From Roseihalotalea indica (GTDB taxonomy: Bacteria; Bacteroidota; Bacteroidia; Cytophagales; Cyclobacteriaceae), in contig NZ_JAINFL010000001.1 in the NCBI RefSeq assembly GCF_022458895.1, forward strand, positions 62,001 through 126,000: a DNA stretch of 64,000 bases, in the 5' to 3' direction. Position 1 is the first letter of the stretch, and every line of letters starts with the position of its first letter. The notes under the pieces were generated by a model that saw nothing but the letters and a program-made list of their open reading frames with translations, did no database searches and was not told the DNA's origin. A program made the translations under genes and the position numbers. Below, one piece after another: positions 1-7,824 of this stretch.

Positions 1-52
1 ATGCCTGCTCCAATCACTCCGGCCCGTTTTACCATAAAATTTATGCTGTTTT

Positions 53-418
53 CTAGGATATCTTTCGCTGCTGAAACCAGAGAAATACTAGTGCAGCCAT
101 ACCTATTAACAGCCCAAAGGCTTCCCGGGTTTGCTCAATCCAGGGCTTATCGTCCGACATCTGCACGTTTACCAAGCCGTCGTCATGGCCAAACCAATCT
201 ACGATGCTGGGGGATAGATAGAGAAAGAAGAGCACGAAGGCAGCAATACCTAGAAGAAGTAGCGGTTTATAATAGCGGTTAAATACCGCCAAACCAGCCA
301 TTACAGACACATAACCATACAGCAGAATCCAATGGATAGGATCAGGGTCATTGCGTTGGAAAAACGCAAACAGCGCAAACAGCAGCGCCAGCAGGATATT
401 AACAATTTTGATTACCAT
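53..418 (-). CDS. TMEM220-like small membrane protein
   Basis: A 121-residue protein made almost entirely of hydrophobic helices: one at about residues 4-20, two more between about 30 and 70, and a last one near 100-115. The spacing, and the DPDPIHW stretch after helix 1, resemble the transmembrane family 220 proteins, which are usually 110-130 residues and have no established biochemical role. The start is an ATG. It is on the same strand as the DUF1080 gene upstream of it, 59 bp away, so it could be the last gene of that transcript. The family assignment rests on overall pattern only, and function is unknown. Confidence 0.7.
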   Translation of the reverse strand: MVIKIVNILLALLFALFAFFQRNDPDPIHWILLYGYVSVMAGLAVFNRYYKPLLLLGIAAFVLFFLYLSPSIVDWFGHDDGLVNVQMSDDKPWIEQTREAFGLLIGMAALVFLWFQQRKIS

Positions 419-477
419 GATTCAGTATTAAAAAAAGCCGCACTTTCATGCAGCTTTATGTCTATCGTTAGGATGAA

Positions 478-1290
478 TTACAATTCTCGTATCCAGATGT
501 TTCGGAAGCTTACAGGGTTGCCATGATTCTGCAATACAATGGGCCCTTTTCCATGAGCAACAACGGGTGGCTGTCCGATATAAGCGGTATTGCCTTGGAT
601 TGCCGAATGGTTCTGAATCAGCACTCCATTGTGTAGTACCGTAACGTAACCGGGCTCTAACCGGGCTCCATTCTTTTCGCTGAACTTGGGCGCGGTATAA
701 ATAATATCGTATACTTCCCACTCCGATGTTGGCTTCATCGCATTAACTAACGGCGGATGCTGCTTATAAATACTACCGGCCTGCCCATTCACATACGTTT
801 TATTATCGTAAGAATCCAGTACCTGCACTTCGTATAGACCTTGTAAAAACACTCCGCTGTTGCCTCGGCCTTGCCCTTCGCCCTGTACTTCCTGAGGAGA
901 TCTCCACTCGATATGTAACTGGAAATTATCAAATGTCTCTTTGGTTTTAATACTTCCGCCTTCGGGGTTTACCGTAAAATAACCATCGGTTACTTCCCAC
1001 TGGGGTTCTCCTAAGCTCGTCCAATCTACGGTGTATTGTCCCCCTTCATAGTTGATGGGTGGGCTACCTTGCTGCACTCCCTCCCATTGGGAAAGATCCG
1101 TTCCATCAAACAGCACAATCGCATCGGATGGGGGCTGGTTGTTTTCGCCCGGCGTTACTTTGGCCGGCTCGGGTTCGTAGTATTCGGTATCTTCAGGCTT
1201 GTAATTACCCTCGTGTAACATATCCTGAGCCATGACTGATGACCCGGCAGCAAGTACAAATAAACTGGTTAAGATGTGTTTAGTATTCAT
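478..1290 (-). CDS. Secreted DUF1080 (3-keto-disaccharide hydrolase-type) protein
   Basis: 270 residues with a Sec signal peptide (hydrophobic stretch about residues 6-20, cleavage expected after VMA-Q), so periplasmic. The rest is a DUF1080 concanavalin-like beta-sandwich: FDGTDLSQWEG near residue 62, GNSGVFLQGLYEVQVLDS around 143-160, and the C-terminal block VLQNHGNPVSFRNIWIREL. Members of this family act on 3-keto-glycosides or related carbohydrate substrates. The gene lies 29 bp downstream of a Tat-exported Gfo/Idh/MocA oxidoreductase on the same strand, which suggests the two work on the same sugar: the oxidoreductase would make a keto-sugar and DUF1080 would cleave it. The substrate cannot be read from sequence. 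Confidence 0.88.
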   Translation of the reverse strand: MNTKHILTSLFVLAAGSSVMAQDMLHEGNYKPEDTEYYEPEPAKVTPGENNQPPSDAIVLFDGTDLSQWEGVQQGSPPINYEGGQYTVDWTSLGEPQWEVTDGYFTVNPEGGSIKTKETFDNFQLHIEWRSPQEVQGEGQGRGNSGVFLQGLYEVQVLDSYDNKTYVNGQAGSIYKQHPPLVNAMKPTSEWEVYDIIYTAPKFSEKNGARLEPGYVTVLHNGVLIQNHSAIQGNTAYIGQPPVVAHGKGPIVLQNHGNPVSFRNIWIREL

Positions 1291-1319
1291 TCAATTGGCT
1301 AATTATTAATTTTTATTGA

Positions 1320-2651
1320 TTACACTGTTGGTAGTTTCCACTTTCCGTGGTATTCGGCTTTAAGTAAGGCATTAGCCTCAGTATCGTTTTTAAATTCTCC
1401 CTTCTGATCATCCCAGTAAACTTTTCGGCCGGTTTTGTATGCTACGTTCCCTAATTGAGCATTCATGGCGGCTAGTTTACCTACCTCTATACTGCAAACG
1501 GGTTTTTCCCGGGTTTTTATACTTTCAATAAAGTTCTGAGCATGTTTATCTAAACCGCTGGGGCCGTTGCGATACTGAATTGGCATAGCCTCGGTTTTGT
1601 ATTTGCCGTTTTCATCCTCAGGAATCACCTCCCACTTACCCCGATCTACTACCAGCGTACCATCATTTCCAATAAACGCCACCCCGTGGTCTCGCCCGTA
1701 GGGCCCCAGGTCTATGCCCACAGCATGTTCCCAAAGCATAGAGAACCCATCGAACTCGTATACTGCCTGTAACGTGTCGGGAGTTTCAGCAGCATCGTCA
1801 GGGTAAGCAAATTTGCCACCGGAGGCCAGCACAGATTTAGGGGCTTTGGCATCCATGCCGGCCAGCACCATGTCAATCAGGTGCACTCCCCAGTCAGTCA
1901 TCAGCCCACCGGCGTAATCCCAGAACCAGCGGAAAGTGAAATGGAATCGATTTTCATTAAAAGGTCGGTCGGGAGCGGGGCCCAGCCACATATCATAGTT
2001 CACGCCAGCCGGAGGCTGAGCCAGATCGGGCTTTTTCGGAATGGCATGCATCCAGCCCATATAAGCCCAGGCTTTTACCAGCCGAATTTTCCCCAGCTTA
2101 CCGGACTTGACGTAGGCCAGTGCCTGATCCCAGTGTTCGTCGCTGCGTTGCCACTGGCCCACCTGCACAATTTTGTTGTAGCGCTCCCCAGCCTTCACCA
2201 TCAGGTTGCACTCTTCAATAGAGTTCGCAATGGGTTTTTCTACGTAAACATCTTTTCCTGCTTCACAGGCATCAATCATGGTGAGGCAGTGCCAGTGATC
2301 GGGCGTGCCGATGATTACCGCGTCAATATCTTTCTGCTCCAGTAGTTTGCGATAGTCGCCGTAGGTTTTAGGCTTGGTGCCAGTCATTTCCTCTACCTGA
2401 GCAGCGCGTTTTTCCAGCACGTTGGCGTCTACGTCGCACAAAGCCGCACAGGCAACATTGGGCAGTTTGAGGTGGGCCGTTAAATCACTAAAACCCATGC
2501 CATTGCAGCCAATGACGCCTACAGTCACTTTTTCGTTGGCCGAAAAAAGCTTAGCCGCCCGGCTGCCGATGGGAAGAGAGGAAGCCAGTCCGGCTCCGGC
2601 AAGAGCAGTCGTAGACTGCTTCATAAATTGTCTTCGGTTGTGTATTTTCAT
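1320..2651 (-). CDS. Tat-exported Gfo/Idh/MocA family oxidoreductase
   Basis: 443 residues. The N-terminus NRRQFMKQS plus the following hydrophobic stretch is a twin-arginine signal, so the protein is probably exported folded with its NAD(P) cofactor. A Rossmann fold follows: VGVIGCNGMG near residues 43-52, then GTPDHWHCLTM and the YVEKPIANS block carrying the EKP catalytic/nucleotide motif. The C-terminal alpha/beta domain contains WWDYAGG-like and DWGVHLIDM blocks (the latter with the conserved His). These are NAD(P)-dependent sugar dehydrogenases. It heads an apparent two-gene unit with the DUF1080 gene. Its upstream region is shared with a divergent second Gfo/Idh gene. Confidence 0.9.
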   Translation of the reverse strand: MKIHNRRQFMKQSTTALAGAGLASSLPIGSRAAKLFSANEKVTVGVIGCNGMGFSDLTAHLKLPNVACAALCDVDANVLEKRAAQVEEMTGTKPKTYGDYRKLLEQKDIDAVIIGTPDHWHCLTMIDACEAGKDVYVEKPIANSIEECNLMVKAGERYNKIVQVGQWQRSDEHWDQALAYVKSGKLGKIRLVKAWAYMGWMHAIPKKPDLAQPPAGVNYDMWLGPAPDRPFNENRFHFTFRWFWDYAGGLMTDWGVHLIDMVLAGMDAKAPKSVLASGGKFAYPDDAAETPDTLQAVYEFDGFSMLWEHAVGIDLGPYGRDHGVAFIGNDGTLVVDRGKWEVIPEDENGKYKTEAMPIQYRNGPSGLDKHAQNFIESIKTREKPVCSIEVGKLAAMNAQLGNVAYKTGRKVYWDDQKGEFKNDTEANALLKAEYHGKWKLPTV

Positions 2652-2740
2652 AATATCAGTCTGTTTAAAAATTGGCTCGGGAAAAGGCTGGAGATTCTAA
2701 AAATAAGGCCTTTTTCAGACTTGAAAATAGCTTATGTTTT

Positions 2741-2758
2741 ACAAATTTATAAATTTGT
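2741..2758. promoter_or_regulatory. 18-bp perfect palindrome containing TAAATTTG on both strands
   Basis: The sequence ACAAATTTATAAATTTGT reads the same on both strands. Each arm contains TAAATTTG, which fits the Bacteroidota -7 element TAnnTTTG, so the site could be a bidirectional promoter or an operator between the two divergent oxidoreductase genes. The minus-strand gene starts about 90 bp away. It lies just outside the left arm of the inverted-repeat element at 2764-2927. Promoter activity is inference. Confidence 0.35.
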
Positions 2759-2763
2759 GGGTA

Positions 2764-2927
2764 AGAGCTTGTTTAAATTTTATCCTTTGGGCTGCAAAAG
2801 CCCTGTTCCAGAACCTTGCTTCCCCAATTTCATGTAAAATAGCGATGCTATTGTCCATAAAATTGGCTTCGCCAGAACCTGAAACATGACTTTTTCGCTT
2901 TTCAAAAACAAAACTTAAATAAGCTCT
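2764..2927. mobile_element. MITE-like element: 164 bp with 18-bp terminal inverted repeats
   Basis: The left end 2764-2781 (AGAGCTTGTTTAAATTTT) and the reverse complement of the right end 2910-2927 (AGAGCTTATTTAAGTTTT) match at 16 of 18 positions. Inside is a second nested hairpin: CCAATTTCATG near 2823 against CATAAAATTGG near 2857 (10 of 11), enclosing AATAGC-GAT-GCTATT. There is also a direct repeat of CCAGAACCT. No coding sequence is present. Size, terminal repeats and intergenic position fit a non-autonomous miniature transposable element. No clear target-site duplication is visible, and no related transposase is in the window. Confidence 0.5.
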
Positions 2928-3014
2928 AAGGCACTATTTTTTGTAAAAGTAATTTTTTTAAGCTTTTCAAGGTAGCTGCATCTTGTAAAAATCACAATCT
3001 TAACCAAAACACGT

Positions 3015-4178
3015 ATGAACCGAAGACTAAGAATGGGCATGGTTGGTGGAGGACAAGGCGCCTTTATCGGCGGCGTGCATCGCATTGCCGCGGCTATTGA
3101 CGGAGAAATTGATCTGGTATGTGGAGCCTTCAGCAGCAACCCCGAAAAATCCAAAGCCTCTGGCGAAGCTCTGTACTTACCCTCCGATCGCGTCTACGGG
3201 ACTTACCAGGAAATGATTGAAAAGGAAAAAGAGCTACCCGAAGGCGAGCGTATGGATTTTGTCTCTATTGTTACTCCCAACTTTATGCACCTGCCTCCGG
3301 CCAAGATGGCGCTGGAAAACGGCTTCCCGGTGATCTGCGATAAACCGTTGGCTTTTAGTCTGGAAGAGGCTAAGGAGCTGAAAGCGATTGTAGAGCGCAC
3401 CGGCCTTACGTTTGCCCTTACCCATAATTATACCGGCTACCCTATGGTGAAACAAGCTCGTGACATGGTCAGCGAGGGAAAGCTAGGCAAAATTCGGAAG
3501 GTCGTAGTAGAATATCCGCAGGGTTGGCTGTCGCGAAGTGTAGAAAAAGAAAACAACAAACAAGCCTCGTGGCGGGTAGACCCTAAGAAAGCAGGTATCA
3601 GTAGTGCGATGGGAGACATCGGTACTCACGCGGAAAACCTGGCTGAATTTATCACTGGCTTACAGATTAAAGAACTTTGTGCTGATCTTACCTCCTTTGG
3701 TGAAGGCCGCGAGCTGGACGATGACGGCGGCATCTTGCTACGTTTTGATAATGGCGCTAAAGGAATTCTGCACGCCTCGCAGGTAGCAGCAGGTGAAGTG
3801 AATGACCTCAACATTCGGGTATACGGTGAAAAAGGCGGCCTGGAGTGGCACCAGCATATTCCCGATGTACTTACTTTAAAGTGGCTGGACCAGCCCGAGC
3901 AGGTGTACCGCGCCGGAGCCGACCGGGCTTACGTAGGCCCTAGTGCTATGGCCCACACCCGCACACCCGCCGGACACCCCGAAGGTTATTTAGAAGGGTT
4001 CGCTAATATTTACCGCAACTTCGCCATGACCCTTCGCGCCCGTATGCAAGGCAAAGAACCGGACCCTCAGCACCTGGATTTTCCCACGGTGGATGACGGA
4101 GTGCGAGGAATGGCGTTTATTGAAAATGCCGTAGCCTCCAGCAAAAGCGATCAGAAATGGTATCCGTTTGATATATAA
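3015..4178 (+). CDS. Cytosolic Gfo/Idh/MocA family oxidoreductase
   Basis: 387 residues without a signal peptide, so cytosolic, unlike the neighbour on the other strand. The Rossmann motif MGMVGGGQGAFIGGVH is at residues 8-23. VTPNFMHLPPA is followed by VICDKPLAFS, where the family's EKP motif reads DKP. The substrate domain has a GDIGTHAENL block with the conserved histidine. Related proteins are NAD(P)-dependent sugar or inositol dehydrogenases. It is transcribed alone toward a hairpin terminator at 4184-4209. The Glu-to-Asp change in EKP is conservative. The fucosidase downstream on the same strand has its own 370-bp leader. Confidence 0.88.
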   Translation: MNRRLRMGMVGGGQGAFIGGVHRIAAAIDGEIDLVCGAFSSNPEKSKASGEALYLPSDRVYGTYQEMIEKEKELPEGERMDFVSIVTPNFMHLPPAKMALENGFPVICDKPLAFSLEEAKELKAIVERTGLTFALTHNYTGYPMVKQARDMVSEGKLGKIRKVVVEYPQGWLSRSVEKENNKQASWRVDPKKAGISSAMGDIGTHAENLAEFITGLQIKELCADLTSFGEGRELDDDGGILLRFDNGAKGILHASQVAAGEVNDLNIRVYGEKGGLEWHQHIPDVLTLKWLDQPEQVYRAGADRAYVGPSAMAHTRTPAGHPEGYLEGFANIYRNFAMTLRARMQGKEPDPQHLDFPTVDDGVRGMAFIENAVASSKSDQKWYPFDI

Positions 4179-4183
4179 TTACA

Positions 4184-4209
4184 AAAGGCAGTCATTACTG
4201 GCTGCCTTT
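4184..4209. terminator. Bidirectional intrinsic terminator
   Basis: AAAGGCAG (4184-4191) and CTGCCTTT (4202-4209) form an 8-bp stem followed by ATTTT on the plus strand and by TTTT-type sequence on the minus strand. It lies just after the stop codon of the plus-strand oxidoreductase. It would also stop transcription from the possible broken minus-strand gene at 4214-4430. Confidence 0.7.
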
Positions 4210-4213
4210 ATTT

Positions 4214-4430
4214 TCACCCAACCCAGCCAAGGGTAAAGCTCATTTTTATAAACTGCTCTTCCTCAGGGCAGCTGCCAAGCAGAAATGATACATTTTTTAT
4301 GTAGACTGAAAGAAGCACTTCATTAATAGCTTGACCGCCACTAAGCTCGTCTACCATTTTGATATGCATCTATAACATGATTGCAACCTAAGGCTATCAT
4401 ACTAAAGAGCACAAATAAATACCTGCTCAT
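4214..4430 (-). pseudogene. Possible frameshifted small lipoprotein
   Basis: On the minus strand, an ATG at 4430 opens a 29-codon frame reading MSRYLFVLFSMIALGC, a good lipoprotein signal with lipobox cysteine, and stops at 4341. An overlapping frame from 4369 to 4214 encodes 51 residues including VDELSGGQAINEVLLSV and a C-terminus SFTLGWVG. Removing one base near 4358 (by the AAAATGG run) would join them into a lipoprotein of about 77 residues, ending right before the terminator at 4184. Either a decayed gene, a sequencing indel, or chance. No family recognised. Confidence 0.3.
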
Positions 4431-4523
4431 AAAGTCGCTGAGACTCTAGCCCCACTTTCCAGCACCATATTTAAAGACACTAAAAACGCGGAACTGACTG
4501 TTGAAAGTGCGTGATGAACGTTA

Positions 4524-4540
4524 TTTTAGTATACCTAAAA
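4524..4540. promoter_or_regulatory. Inverted repeat TTTTAG-N5-CTAAAA before the fucosidase
   Basis: A 6-bp inverted repeat centred 20 bp upstream of the fucosidase start. The same half-site pair, in the opposite order, occurs upstream of the sugar isomerase gene (17163-17183). Could be an operator or a weak hairpin. Evidence is pattern only. Confidence 0.25.
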
Positions 4541-4551
4541 CCTAACCCATT

Positions 4552-5955
4552 ATGAGACCTTTCCTATTTTTTTGCGGATTGTTCTTTATTTCAACCTACG
4601 CATCGGCTCAGACTACAAACCCTGACATTGACGTGCGAGATAATACCCCACTGCTTATGTCCCAGCATTACACTCCTACCCCTGAAAACCTGGAAGCCCG
4701 GCAGTGGTTTCAAGACGCGCGGTTTGGTATGTTCATTCATTGGGGAGTGTACAGTGTGTTGGGTGGGGGAGGAGATATTGGAGTAGCCGAATGGGTAATG
4801 CAGCAGAAGCAGATTTCTGTAGAGGACTACGAAAACCTGCCGAAGTTTTTTAACCCGGTAGATTTTGATGCGAAAGAATGGGTGCAATTGGCGAAAGATG
4901 CTGGCATGAAGTACATCACCATTACCAGCAAGCACCACGACGGTTTTGCCATGTACGATTCCGAAGTGTCGGACTACGATATTGTAGATAGCACTCCTTA
5001 TGGAAAAGACATTATCAAACAATTGAAAGAAGCTTGCGACGAAGCAGGTATCAAATTGTTTTTCTATTATTCTCAGCTCGACTGGCACCATCCTGATTAC
5101 TTTCCCCGAGGCCGTACCGGGCAAGGTTATACTGGTCGCCCCGAATCAGGCAACTGGGAAGCCTACCTTAATTATCAGAATGCTCAGTTACGCGAACTGC
5201 TCACTAATTACGGCGAAATCGGTGGCATCTGGTTTGATGGCTGGTGGGACCGTCAAGCCTTACCCAACCACGGCGACTGGAACCTTGATGAAACGTATTC
5301 CCTCATTCACCAACTGCAACCGCAGGCCATGATTGGTAATAACCACCATGTGGCCCCTTTTCCGGGAGAAGATTTTCAGATGTTTGAAAAAGACCTGCCA
5401 GGCCACAACACCACTGGCTTTAGCGGAGACTCTGAGATAGGCGAGCTGCCGTTGGAAACCTGCGAAACCATGAATGGCTCCTGGGGATTTAACCTGGTAG
5501 ACGACCGGTATAAAAGCACCAAAAACCTGATTCAATACCTGGTGAAGGCCGCCGGATACAATGCCAATTTTTTACTAAATGTTGGCCCCATGCCCAATGG
5601 AGAAATTCAGTCGGAGTTTCAGAAAACCTTGCGGGAAATAGGAGAATGGGTAAGTGCACACGGTGAAACCATCTACGGCACCCGCGGTGGCCCGGTGCCC
5701 GCCAAGCCCTGGGGCGTAACTACTCAGAAGGGTGATAAAGTATATGTACACATTATGGATGCCCCCGATGAATCTATTCTGCTACCCAAACTGGACCGTA
5801 AAATAATGTCAGCCAAACTTTTTGGTAAAAGCCAACCCCTTAAATATGAAGAAGGGCAATTCGGCATTGTGTTGAATGTACCCGTTTCTACGCGTAACGA
5901 CATTGACACCATTGTAGAACTCACGATGGCTTCCGATGACGAAGTAGGAAACTAA
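4552..5955 (+). CDS. GH29 alpha-L-fucosidase, secreted
   Basis: 467 residues with a Sec signal (about residues 1-20, ending SAQ), so periplasmic. The catalytic TIM barrel follows: WFQDARFGMFIHWGVYS at about 51-67, SKHHDGFAMYDS near 123-134, and IGGIWFDGWWD, in which Asp229 is at the position of the GH29 nucleophile. The short C-terminal beta-domain ends after TIVELTM. GH29 enzymes release terminal alpha-L-fucose with retention of configuration. It appears monocistronic, with a 370-bp upstream gap. An inverted repeat TTTTAG-N5-CTAAAA at 4524-4540, just before the start codon, may be a regulator site. Linkage specificity is unknown. Confidence 0.93.
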   Translation: MRPFLFFCGLFFISTYASAQTTNPDIDVRDNTPLLMSQHYTPTPENLEARQWFQDARFGMFIHWGVYSVLGGGGDIGVAEWVMQQKQISVEDYENLPKFFNPVDFDAKEWVQLAKDAGMKYITITSKHHDGFAMYDSEVSDYDIVDSTPYGKDIIKQLKEACDEAGIKLFFYYSQLDWHHPDYFPRGRTGQGYTGRPESGNWEAYLNYQNAQLRELLTNYGEIGGIWFDGWWDRQALPNHGDWNLDETYSLIHQLQPQAMIGNNHHVAPFPGEDFQMFEKDLPGHNTTGFSGDSEIGELPLETCETMNGSWGFNLVDDRYKSTKNLIQYLVKAAGYNANFLLNVGPMPNGEIQSEFQKTLREIGEWVSAHGETIYGTRGGPVPAKPWGVTTQKGDKVYVHIMDAPDESILLPKLDRKIMSAKLFGKSQPLKYEEGQFGIVLNVPVSTRNDIDTIVELTMASDDEVGN

Positions 5956-6041
5956 GGGCAAAAATTTTTCTGCATGAGGTAGGGTAGGAGTAGCCTGAGC
6001 GGTATTAGTAGTATGAAAATCAAAAACTTTATCATACCACT

Positions 6042-6800
6042 ATGAAACTGCACATAATTTCAGGAAGAACACTAACCTTTTTTACCATTATAGCCTTTGC
6101 CTCCACCAGTTGTTACATTGATATTGATGACGATGATGATGGCTTTGGTGCCGGACCCACCGTTCGTGGTTCAGGCAACGTGATCACCGAAGGACGAGTT
6201 ATTTCTTCATTCACCCAGATTGAGGTAGATGGGTCAGCCAATGTCTTTTTAAGCCAGGGAAACGAGCAAATTGTAGAAATTGAAGCGGACGATAACATTA
6301 TTCCGGTTATTACTACCGAAGTGCGCGGCGGTGAACTGGAAATTGGAAGCTCGCGCAACTACCGTACTTCTAATCCGGTGAACATCTATATCACTGTACC
6401 GGTAATCAGTGCTATAAAGATTGATGGTTCGGGCGATGTATTTGGAGAAACTTCTATGGGGGGCGATCAACTGGAACTGGAAGTATCCGGCTCTGGCAAT
6501 ATGGATTTAGAATTGTACTACACTCAGCTTTGGGTGGAAAGCAATGGCTCGGGCGACTTTCAGCTTTTTGGCGAAGTAGATGACCAGGAAGTTCGTATAT
6601 CTGGCTCCGGCAACTATCAGGCTCGCGACCTTACATCCGAGAACTGTGATATTCGCATTAGCGGTAGTGGCGATGCGGCTGTATCTGCCTCTGAATACCT
6701 AAAAGCTGAGATTCGGGGTAGTGGCAACATTCTGTACTACGGTGACCCGCAAATAGAAAGCTCGGTGAGCGGCTCGGGCAACGTTATTGCCGCTCGCTAA
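6042..6800 (+). CDS. DUF2807 (head GIN domain) lipoprotein
   Basis: 252 residues. The N-terminal hydrophobic segment runs into STSC, a plausible lipobox with Cys23, followed by an acidic run of aspartates (DIDDDDDG). The rest is the repetitive right-handed beta-helix called DUF2807 or putative auto-transporter adhesin head GIN domain: recurrent SGSG, GSGD and GSGN turns at intervals of roughly 18-25 residues, beginning with VRGSGNVI and ending in SGSGNVIAAR. The family is common in Bacteroidota envelopes and has no proven function. The gene ends 3 bp from the convergent HAD gene. Confidence 0.85.
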   Translation: MKLHIISGRTLTFFTIIAFASTSCYIDIDDDDDGFGAGPTVRGSGNVITEGRVISSFTQIEVDGSANVFLSQGNEQIVEIEADDNIIPVITTEVRGGELEIGSSRNYRTSNPVNIYITVPVISAIKIDGSGDVFGETSMGGDQLELEVSGSGNMDLELYYTQLWVESNGSGDFQLFGEVDDQEVRISGSGNYQARDLTSENCDIRISGSGDAAVSASEYLKAEIRGSGNILYYGDPQIESSVSGSGNVIAAR

Positions 6801-6803
6801 CTA

Positions 6804-7412
6804 TCAGGCACGAATACCTGCTTCTTTAAAAATTTGAGGTAAATCGGAGGGATGTTTCACGAAGGCCGCCTGAAGTCCACAGCTTTGGGCGGCTTCTACA
6901 TTTTCAATACGGTCATCCACAAATAAACATTCCTGCCCTTGGCGTCGGGTAATCCGCAACACCCGGCGAAAAATTTCGCAATCGGGCTTCATCACGCCCA
7001 TGTTACAAGAGCTAAAAAACAGCGAGATAAACTCATGAAGCCGGTAAGTATTAATGCGGTACTCATTTAGCTCCAGGGACTCATTATTAATTGTGGCCAG
7101 TAAATACTTTCCGGATTCAGCTAACCCTCTCAATAACTCCAGATTTTCGGTATAGGGCTGCGATAATTCCTTCATGAAGTTTACATACTCTTCCACCGTG
7201 AATGAGCGCGGCTCATTGAATAAGACCCGGTCCAGATATTCCGATAATGAAATATGCCCACACTCAAAATCATGCACTTGCTCAGTATGCCGTGCTTCGG
7301 CTTCTTCGTACGAATAGCCAAAAGTTTCGGCAGCGGTTTCTCTGGACACATGATCCCAGCCGTTTGTGAGTAGCACTCCACCCACATCAAAAAAGAGCGT
7401 TGTAATGTTCAT
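6804..7412 (-). CDS. HAD-superfamily (IA-type) hydrolase
   Basis: 202 residues. Motif I is FFDVGGVLL near residues 7-15, with the nucleophile Asp, but Gly rather than Asp two positions later, as in several YihX-like HADs. A helical cap follows (ECGHISLSEYLDRVLF). Motif II is around ATINNES, motif III lysine in GVMKPDCEIF, and motif IV LFVDDRIENV with the two metal-binding Asp. Probably a small-molecule phosphatase, possibly for a sugar phosphate. Convergent with the DUF2807 gene, and a single-gene transcript by spacing. Confidence 0.85.
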   Translation of the reverse strand: MNITTLFFDVGGVLLTNGWDHVSRETAAETFGYSYEEAEARHTEQVHDFECGHISLSEYLDRVLFNEPRSFTVEEYVNFMKELSQPYTENLELLRGLAESGKYLLATINNESLELNEYRINTYRLHEFISLFFSSCNMGVMKPDCEIFRRVLRITRRQGQECLFVDDRIENVEAAQSCGLQAAFVKHPSDLPQIFKEAGIRA

Positions 7413-7482
7413 TAGTGTTTGGAATTATCAGTTTGTTACGACATCAGCACAAAAATATTTACGTGCATTATCAACTAAAAAA

Positions 7483-7496
7483 GCCCCTTTCGGGGC
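7483..7496 (-). terminator. Intrinsic terminator after the small hydrophilic gene
   Basis: Read on the minus strand: GGCCCC-GAAA-GGGGCT followed by TTTTT, located 11 bp past the stop codon of the 82-residue gene. The GAAA tetraloop and U-run are typical of rho-independent terminators. Confidence 0.8.
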
Positions 7497-7506
7497 CAAT
7501 TACGAA

Positions 7507-7755
7507 TTATGATTCATTGCCGTAGGCAGGCTGATCAATCTTGGTTTTATCCGTATTGCGATTAGGGTTTTTGACCGGTGCTTTCGCCGGATCGGGATTT
7601 CCCTGGCCATCGGTATATTCATCGCGCAATTCTTCTTCCTGCTCCAGATCTACTTCGCCTACATTTTTAATAGAGGCTTTATCCTGTTGAGGCGCAGTTC
7701 CTGAAGGTTCGCCTTTGGCTTGCTTTCCAGTAGTATTCGTGTCTCGTTGTGCCAT
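7507..7755 (-). CDS. Small hydrophilic protein of unknown function
   Basis: 82 residues, very rich in Asp, Glu, Lys, Gln, Asn and Pro, without hydrophobic stretches or cysteines, so probably disordered. Composition recalls stress-related small proteins in Bacteroidota, but I recognise no family. ATG start, with a clear terminator directly downstream. The spacing to corA is 69 bp on the same strand, so the two could share a transcript. Confidence 0.55.
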   Translation of the reverse strand: MAQRDTNTTGKQAKGEPSGTAPQQDKASIKNVGEVDLEQEEELRDEYTDGQGNPDPAKAPVKNPNRNTDKTKIDQPAYGNES

Positions 7756-7824
7756 CGTTTAAAAAATTTTAATTGATAAAAAATGTCTCTTCTCTTATTA
7801 ACGATCACCTATCTGTAAGAGTTA

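Noticed and set aside
1..282. 93-codon plus-strand open frame at the left edge
   Set aside because: It is antisense to the TMEM220-like gene, which has clear membrane helices, and its translation looks random.
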